Positions 7,760 to 12,658 of a stretch of 12,658 bases of DNA are shown here, one piece after another. Both the position numbers and the translations under genes were made by a program. The notes beneath the pieces were generated by a model. That model worked only from the letters and a program-made list of their open reading frames with translations, had not been told where the DNA came from and made no database searches. Origin of the DNA: Pleurotus ostreatus/Saccharomyces cerevisiae fusant (taxonomy: Eukaryota; Opisthokonta); the NCBI GenBank assembly GCA_024196135.1, contig JAMQCK010001048.1, forward strand, positions 1-12,658, written 5' to 3'. Position 1 is the stretch's first letter. Every line of letters starts with the position of its first letter.

Positions 7760-8641
7760 GATCACTCGCGTCGAAGGCCACGGTCGGCGGGCACGCCAAC
7801 GAGAGGACAACCTTTCTACAATGCCGTCGACCTTGACTCTGCACATCCAGATGGGAAACGGCTACTCGAACCGACTTGACATGCCGGCCTACGGTATACG
7901 CTCTCTGGAAAGGCTGAAGTCGATGAATACTTCTAGGACTACTGCAAGAGGTTCCAACTGGCAGGACAAGCGCAAAGATACGTCGTCCTGGTCTAGCTCC
8001 TCCCATCCGCCAGGGAGTAGGCATGACATGGAGCCATATATCTGCATAGGCCTCTTTACCGCGAACGACTGCCAATGGAGACTATCTCTCGGCCAAGCAC
8101 GAACAGGCGACGGACCGAGATTGGCGCCTGCCTCCTCCTCCAGAAGTATGTATCATATTTGCCTCTTCGTTGTCACGCGTCAACTCGTAACTTTGTGGTT
8201 ACCTGCTGTCGGGGCGCGTAGCAGGTCATACTGCCTTGCAGACTCGCCTCGCTGTTGTTCACGTGTGTTTTTTCCTTGTTCCCCAACTTCTCAGCGACCA
8301 CACACACACACTCGTCACTCACTTCCCTTCAAGGGCTGAGATGTGCTCACAGCGGATGGGCGCGTCCTTTACTCAATGGGCAGAGACCTATGCGGCATGT
8401 ATTGAATGGATTTGTCTGTGGTCCCACGCCAGAATGAAGTGGTCCTCGGCCAAGTACAAATGCGATATGAAGTGTCCGCTGCAAGAAGCGAATCGTTGCG
8501 TGGCTCGTGTATATCACAGCTGAATCCACGAACGGGACGCGATGTTGATTCATGTTTGTGACAGTTTGTTCCTTTGTGCCCACGTTCGGTCCCCCGAAAT
8601 AAGTACAGTGCAAGTAGTTAAGACATGTTGTATATTCGACT

Positions 8642-10093
8642 CTACGAAGTATAGAATGCAGGAACATGGGACGCACGCGCAACATATATATGGAAGCCTA
8701 AGCCTCTTTCCTTCAATGCGCATAGACGCTGACCCTCGTGCATTCTCTCCTTCGACCTCGAAGCGCGTAGCACTTTGTACGCGGCTCTGAGTTCATCTCG
8801 TCGACTTGGGAGCCAAAACTTGATAGACGATAGGCGAGGGAGCAGGCGCAAGGACTCGACATCGTTGTCCCGACGAGTGAGGATAGAAATGAGGTCTTCG
8901 GGCGTACAGGTTCCCGGCTTCTGCGGTTCCACATGACGAAAATTGAGATGGCCCAGCGAGCTCAGCTGCGCGAGACAATCGGTGACCGAGCGCGAGGTTT
9001 CTTGCAGATCATCCAGCGAAAGATGGCGCAAGTTGGGACATCCCGCGGACTGCCTGGTCATATTGATGAAAAGGTCGAGCAGATTTTCCTCCGGGTACGG
9101 CAATCGATAGAGCCAGAAGAGGCTGACACTCCGAAGCGCTGGTGCGATCATGACATGGCAGAGTTGGATGGCGTGGGACGCGAGGATGAGCTCTTTTAGC
9201 ACCGGGAAGCGGATACGCTGGGTGGGCCACGATCTCCAGTCTAATTGCTCCGACGTTGCAACGACACGAAGTTCCTTGAGAGTTCCTGCACATAGTCGTA
9301 GGATGTCCGCGCAGGCTGCTACCGACGGTGTGTAGCGGGGATGACCGAATCGAAGCATCAGGCTTGTGATAGGGAAGCCATGCGGAAAATGAGTAGGGTT
9401 GCAGAAGAATGGATAGCTGATCCCGAGATGCTGCAGTGCGGGAGTTGAACGGAAGAGTAGCATAGGCTCCCTGGCGACATCTGGATGCGGCTGAGGAACG
9501 AAGATGCAGAGCACCTGCAGTATTGGTACAGATAGACGCCTCGTATGACGAAGGAATGCTGGCGGTACCTCGAAGAGTTCGAGAGAATACCAGCGATATG
9601 CCTCTGCGCGTAGCAGCTGCCAAGCCCCGTTATCCTTCAAGTAAGCGCGTATGATGGCGGCATCTTGGCTCTCAAAGACTATCTTCACGCTGAGGGACGC
9701 CCTTTTGGATCTCTGCAGGTGGAGTGCAATGGCTTCCTCATACTGCGGCTCGTCTGCGTGAGGGGAGGGGATTTTCCAGAAGATCCTTTTCCAGAGCGAG
9801 GGCGACGAGAAAGCGACAGCTCGCCAGGTATGGTTGACCTGTGCGAAATTGAGGGTCCGTCGTCCGGGTTCCGTCGTTTTCCATTCGGCGGGAAGCGCGT
9901 TCTCGAAGACTATTGTCAACAGCTCAGGAGCAAGTTTGCGAACTGGCTGCGAATTGGGCGGCTGGAGCGCCAGAAGTTCCTGCGTTTCCTCAGGCGCTGG
10001 TGCTGATCTACGATCAGGACAGTGAAGTCCGAGGAAGGCGACAATGTACGCACGCAAATTATCCGCCACGAGTGTCCGTTGCTCTTCACTCAT
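8642..10093 (-). CDS. F-box protein, divergent paralogue of the tandem group
   Basis: Complete single-exon coding sequence of 483 residues with ATG at 10093 and TAG at 8644-8642; a predicted SCF ubiquitin-ligase adaptor. The F-box-like motif is at about 50-102 (PVRKLAPELLTIVFENALP, AEW, NFAQVNHTWRAVAFSSPSLW). WQLLRAEAYRW follows at about 158-168. Leucine-rich strands fill the rest, including FPVLKELILASHAIQLC..AP.LRSVSL at 296-325. The C-terminal pattern (V)LRASR...G..LCALKE matches those of the genes ending at 1156 and 2828. Unlike the tandem three, it lacks the D..LL N-terminal motif and the coiled-coil stretch before the F-box, and no leader intron is evident. It lies beyond ALG6 from the others and faces away from the gene starting at 10243. 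Substrate unknown. Confidence 0.87.
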   Translation of the reverse strand: MSEEQRTLVADNLRAYIVAFLGLHCPDRRSAPAPEETQELLALQPPNSQPVRKLAPELLTIVFENALPAEWKTTEPGRRTLNFAQVNHTWRAVAFSSPSLWKRIFWKIPSPHADEPQYEEAIALHLQRSKRASLSVKIVFESQDAAIIRAYLKDNGAWQLLRAEAYRWYSLELFEVPPAFLRHTRRLSVPILQVLCIFVPQPHPDVAREPMLLFRSTPALQHLGISYPFFCNPTHFPHGFPITSLMLRFGHPRYTPSVAACADILRLCAGTLKELRVVATSEQLDWRSWPTQRIRFPVLKELILASHAIQLCHVMIAPALRSVSLFWLYRLPYPEENLLDLFINMTRQSAGCPNLRHLSLDDLQETSRSVTDCLAQLSSLGHLNFRHVEPQKPGTCTPEDLISILTRRDNDVESLRLLPRLSSIKFWLPSRRDELRAAYKVLRASRSKERMHEGQRLCALKERGLGFHIYVARASHVPAFYTS

Positions 10094-10242
10094 CGCTCCG
10101 ATGGGCGTAGATGGTTATGAAAGAAGTACGATGAAAGGCGCGCCTCTGGTGTTTCCCACGCGTCGCGCTCCGGGCCGTTGTTTCCGGTAAGAACGTAACA
10201 CGTGACAGGTTCCTTGTTCTCCAGAGCCACCACCAGCCCAGC
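10094..10242. promoter_or_regulatory. 149-bp divergent promoter between F-box and coiled-coil genes
   Basis: Two start codons point away from each other with only 149 bp between them, so the genes probably share a bidirectional promoter. It contains ACGCGT at 10158-10163 (MluI cell-cycle box) and CACGTGAC at 10199-10206. On the minus strand the latter reads GTCACGTG, an exact match to the yeast Cbf1/CDEI consensus RTCACRTG and a canonical E-box. On the plus strand GTAAGAACG at 10187 with CTCCAG ending at 10224 could be a 38-nt leader intron of the plus-strand gene; in that case CACGTG would be transcribed. These are motif matches only. Confidence 0.5.
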
Positions 10243-11764
10243 ATGCCGCGACCGGGGCCTTCAGTTCTTCCAGAAGCATTTGCTATGATTGAGGGGGAGT
10301 TTAGCAGAGTCAGTGCTCCCCAACTGAGCTTCAGAGTGAGACTAAGCCTGCGCAGCTCCTTGAAGCAGAGGCCAAATACGCGGACGACCTGCGCGACGCG
10401 CGACGCGAACGCGACGAGGCGATCAAGGCCGTGCGCGCCATGCAGATGGAGCGGGCGACTGAGGAACAGGAAAGGGAGGCAGATGAGCAGGAGCAGAAGA
10501 TGGAATACGACCGATTGGCGCAGGAGCTGGAGGCGTGTCAGAAGATGGTGCGTAGGAGGACGTGTGATCGGCGTCATAGTGCTGAAGTACCCCGCGCAGC
10601 TCAAGCAGGCGCAGGCGCAGGTATGTGGTTCCCCTTCTCACTGAAGCTTCATCTGACTCGCGATAGATTGCAAGCCAGAAGGCGTCGATATCGAAGCTCA
10701 ATGCGCAGTGGCGAGCCCAGGAGGAGAACTGGCAGGCCGACATAGCTCGCGTTGAGGAGGAGCATGACCGAGAGCGCGCTAAGCTGCAAGAAAAGATCGA
10801 CGAGTTGACGCACGATCAGGTGCGCTTCCCCCTCCCTCTCTTTTACACTATCGCTGACTGCAGCCTGCTCACAGCGCGAATATACGACATATGCGGGCGC
10901 AACCCCTCGCCGCCCTCATCGTGAGAACACCCATCCTAGCACCTCCTCCGTCACCACCAAACGCGCATCCACCTCTCAGCCTCCCAAGCACGACCCCACT
11001 CTCTATGAGAGCATCAGCATCGACCTCGCGAAGACACCTGCACCCCCCAAGACCCCGCGACCGAAGACCCCGCGTACAGCGGGGAAGACCCCTCGTAAGG
11101 CGGCGCCCCCGCCAGCGCCTATTGAGCCGCTGCAGCTCGAGCGCGAACAGCCCGCGCGGCCGTTGCAGCCCACACGGCCCGCGCAACCCACGCAGGTCGA
11201 CTTCACCGCGCTCACTCAAACGGGACACCGCCGGAAACGCCCCCGCAGCCCACCGCCGCCGGCTCCGATGCCACAGCAGCCTGTGGTCATCCGCCGCGTG
11301 CACGCCGTCGTGCGAGCGAAGACGGAGGAGACGGATTCAGCTGCAGAAGAGATCCTGCGGGGCGGCGGGCAGTATGAGGAGGACGAGCAGGAAGAGGTAC
11401 CGCCTCCGAAGCGGCGATTGAAGCATACGACGCGTATAACGTCAGAGGACGAGGATGAAGCGTATGAGCCTGCACCGCCGAAGAAGTCGAGGAAGGGGAG
11501 GTCGACGTCGCGGTCGCGGCCTGCGAAGTCGGCACCACCGACAGAGGACGAGGGCGACGATGAGGATGAGTTGGCTCCTTTGAGTGAACCGGTATGTGAT
11601 GGTTTACCTCTGAAGGACGATTGTGCACTGACGAATGGGCTCAGAAATTCCACGACGCGCGTGTTCGCCGAACACCAGCATCACCTCCGCCCAACGCCAA
11701 GAAACGACGAACAACGACGACGAAGACAAACGTTGGGCCTCCGAAGCGGAGAGTCGTACACTGA
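10243..11764 (+). CDS. Unrecognised coiled-coil protein with charged, probably nuclear C-terminus
   Basis: I do not recognise a family. Six exons: 10243-10308, 10356-10547, 10600-10620, 10667-10819, 10875-11591, 11645-11764. Introns are 47, 52, 46, 55 and 53 nt, all phase 0, giving 422 residues with TGA at 11762-11764. Residues about 10-142 are an almost unbroken Glu/Lys/Arg/Ala-rich coiled coil (LLEAEAKYADDLRDARRERD, ISKLNAQW, RERAKLQEKIDEL). After that the chain looks disordered: clustered TP sites followed by basic residues at 197-218 (KTPAPPKTPRPKTPR), a basic RRKRPRSP patch near 263-270, acidic runs at 310-318, 334-340 and 367-376, and basic clusters KKSRKGRS, AKKRR and PPKRR. This suggests a nuclear, possibly chromatin- or spindle-associated, CDK-regulated protein, but that is inference. 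Splicing is required: unspliced, the coil runs out of frame. The 5' exon is the least certain. Confidence 0.72.
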
Positions 11765-11832
11765 ACCTACCAAGATCTTCTGACTTCGTATATATCGTGT
11801 TGCTGTCTATGCTGTCCATTCATCTGTCTTAT

Positions 11833-11841
11833 TGTACATTA
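11833..11841 (+). promoter_or_regulatory. Candidate PUF-binding element in the 3' UTR
   Basis: TGTACATTA lies 69 nt after the stop codon of the coiled-coil gene. As RNA it matches UGUANANUA, the consensus for Puf4-type RNA-binding proteins in yeast. A single short match in an AT-rich UTR may be chance. Confidence 0.3.
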
Positions 11842-11943
11842 TCGGTATTCATTGCATCTTAATGCATGATGATCCATTGCTTCTAGGCTCCAGTTGAAAG
11901 GAACGACCCAGCCAGCACGCATAGCATTCCGACAGCATAAATA

Positions 11944-11953
11944 TATGTACATG
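11944..11953 (-). promoter_or_regulatory. Candidate PUF-binding element after the ERV46 stop codon
   Basis: On the minus strand CATGTACATA begins 9 nt after the TAA. It fits CNUGUANAUA, the extended Puf3-type consensus, including the upstream cytosine. Its core is palindromic, so the match is less independent than it looks. Confidence 0.3.
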
Positions 11954-11961
11954 GAGCATAG

Positions 11962-12658
11962 TTACATGAGCTTGCCGTTCGTATGCCCGCTCTTCTTCAG
12001 CGCCTTGCTCGTCGCGAAGAGGATACTGTCGAGGAGCGAGGCCACGGTGAGCACACCACCGACGATGGCACAGGTTCTGCATAGGGATTAGCATACCGTC
12101 GATACCCAGGACACGCTCTACGCACGACGTGACAAAGTGCGCAAACGATTGCCGCCACTCGGTGTGCACGAGCTGTATGGGCGAGACGTCGAAGTTGATG
12201 AACGCGCCGGGGAGGCCGGTGACGCCGTGCTGGACCTGGACGTTCTGGCCGGTCTGCGCCTGCCCGCCGTCCGTGAGGTCGCGCTCGAAGTGCGTAACGG
12301 AGTAGGAGTGAGAGTTGACGGTCCGGCCGTTGAGAGGTCGGAACTTCGTCGAGACGACCTTGACGAAGTACTGGAACATGTACTGGGCTTTATTCGTCTG
12401 TGGGTTCGTCAGTCTCTGCTCGTTGTAAAAGGCAACAAGGATACATACCACCCGCACAGTCCCATCGAGAGGATTTGTGCTGAGGCCCATGCGCTGGCGC
12501 ATCTCCTTCGACGTTTCGCGCTTTCGGTTGTCGTACGCATCATCGCCCTCGAAAGACAGACTGTGGATCGTATGCGAGAAGTCATGTCGGTTGCCATCGT
12601 CGCGCAGGTACGGGACCAGCTCGTAGACGTTGCGCCCGCCCGTCTGGAAGGAGCGGCC
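11962..12658 (-). CDS. ERV46: ERV46/ERGIC3-type ER-Golgi cargo receptor, C-terminal part
   Basis: COPII-vesicle membrane protein that partners Erv41 and cycles between ER and Golgi, retrieving escaped ER proteins and sorting cargo. The window holds the C-terminal half. Exons: 12658-12449, 12397-12126, 12076-11962; introns are 51 nt (GTATGT, CTGAC branch, CACAG) and 49 nt (GTGCGT, CTAAT branch, GCAG). They join to 199 residues ending with TAA at 11964-11962. Family blocks are GRSFQ, HDFSHTIHSLSF, NPLDGT, QYMFQYFVKVVST, GLPGAFINFDVSPI, WRQSFAHFVTSTCAIVGG and a C-terminal membrane segment (VLTVASLLDSILFATS) followed by Lys residues. The TSTCAIVGGVLTVASLLDS arrangement favours Erv46 over Erv41. 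The N-terminal membrane segment and lumenal cysteines are outside the window. It converges on the plus-strand gene. Confidence 0.92.

Larger units (their letters stand above)
7534..8641. other. 1.1 kb gene-poor interval upstream of ALG6
   Basis: This separates the ALG6 start from the stop of the F-box gene at 8642, and should contain the ALG6 promoter and the F-box 3' UTR. On the minus strand a pyrimidine-rich run (CTCTCCCTCTTCC, about 7593-7581) lies about 50-60 nt upstream of the ATG at 7533, as is common near fungal transcription starts. Two dyad-symmetric elements (7612-7638 and 7710-7759) lie on the promoter side. A (CA)n run of about 14 nt is at about 8299-8313. The longest plus-strand frame, 7821-8339 (172 codons), has no recognisable domain and overlaps another open frame on the opposite strand; I do not call it a gene. 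No tRNA-like structure was seen. Confidence 0.5.
11765..11961. other. Convergent 3' flanks
   Basis: 197 bp between the stop of the plus-strand coiled-coil gene and the stop of the minus-strand ERV46 gene, holding both 3' UTRs. AT-rich TATATAT and TGTACAT stretches occur, but no AATAAA is evident on either strand. The short span means the transcripts may overlap tail to tail. Confidence 0.5.

Noticed and set aside
8299..8313. Short CA dinucleotide repeat
   Set aside because: It is only about seven units, common in intergenic DNA, and not informative.
7821..8339. 172-codon plus-strand frame in the gene-poor interval
   Set aside because: The composition looks random (Ser/Arg-rich with scattered Cys), there is no recognised motif, it overlaps another open frame on the minus strand (7719-8075), and no convincing splice pattern extends it.
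8236..8523. 95-codon plus-strand frame with several Cys and Trp residues
   Set aside because: I considered a small secreted cysteine-rich protein, but the N-terminus is not a good signal peptide and the frame covers a CA repeat and the likely 3' UTR of the adjacent F-box gene.
10431..10745. ATG at 10431 (preceded by GCC) as the start and end of a 104-residue protein
   Set aside because: The coiled coil continues upstream in frame to a GCAG acceptor at 10355 that joins in phase to the ATG exon at 10243, and the tail after 10548 loses coil character, which splicing restores.
11216..11653. Minus-strand 145-codon Ser/Gly-rich frame over the coiled-coil gene
   Set aside because: It is the antisense of acidic and basic low-complexity coding sequence; the Ser runs are reverse complements of Glu/Asp codon runs.
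1..12658. Biosynthetic, defence or mobile-element cluster
   Set aside because: No transposase, reverse transcriptase, backbone biosynthetic enzyme, NLR, long terminal repeats or target-site duplications were found. The genes are F-box adaptors plus housekeeping secretory genes and one unknown.

Overview
The window looks like nuclear DNA of a filamentous basidiomycete, most likely an Agaricomycete. Three things point there: short introns of about 44-62 nt with GTNNGN donors and CTRAC/CTAAT-like branch sites; runs of F-box protein paralogues of the kind greatly expanded in mushroom-forming fungi; and GC-rich, tightly packed genes on both strands. The exact genus cannot be read from this sequence. 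I saw no transposon, rRNA, tRNA or CRISPR array.

Layout. Positions 1-4480 hold three tandem minus-strand F-box paralogues: one running off the left edge (1-692), then 1156-2664 and 2828-4480. Each appears to have a leader intron just upstream of its ATG. Positions 4833-7533 hold an eight-exon minus-strand gene for ALG6, the ER glucosyltransferase that adds the first glucose to the dolichol-linked N-glycan precursor. A gene-poor 1.1 kb stretch follows (7534-8641). A fourth, more divergent F-box paralogue lies at 8642-10093 (minus). It shares a gap of only 149 bp between start codons with a divergent six-exon plus-strand gene (10243-11764). That gene encodes a coiled-coil, charged, probably nuclear protein I do not recognise. 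It converges on the 3' part of an ERV46/ERGIC3-type ER-Golgi cargo receptor gene (11962 to the right edge, minus).

Function. The F-box proteins are expected to be substrate adaptors of SCF ubiquitin ligases. Three share, beyond the F-box, a C-terminal signature that may define a fungal-specific recognition domain. ALG6 and ERV46 both serve the early secretory pathway, but nothing suggests they are co-regulated. I see no evidence of a single integrated multi-gene system. The points most worth a second look are the shared C-terminal domain and leader introns of the F-box family, the unrecognised coiled-coil protein with its 21-nt microexon, the three stop-free 48-nt introns in ALG6, and the motifs in the 149-bp divergent promoter. 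All exon structures were built by hand from reading frame, splice signals and remembered family conservation, without transcript data.
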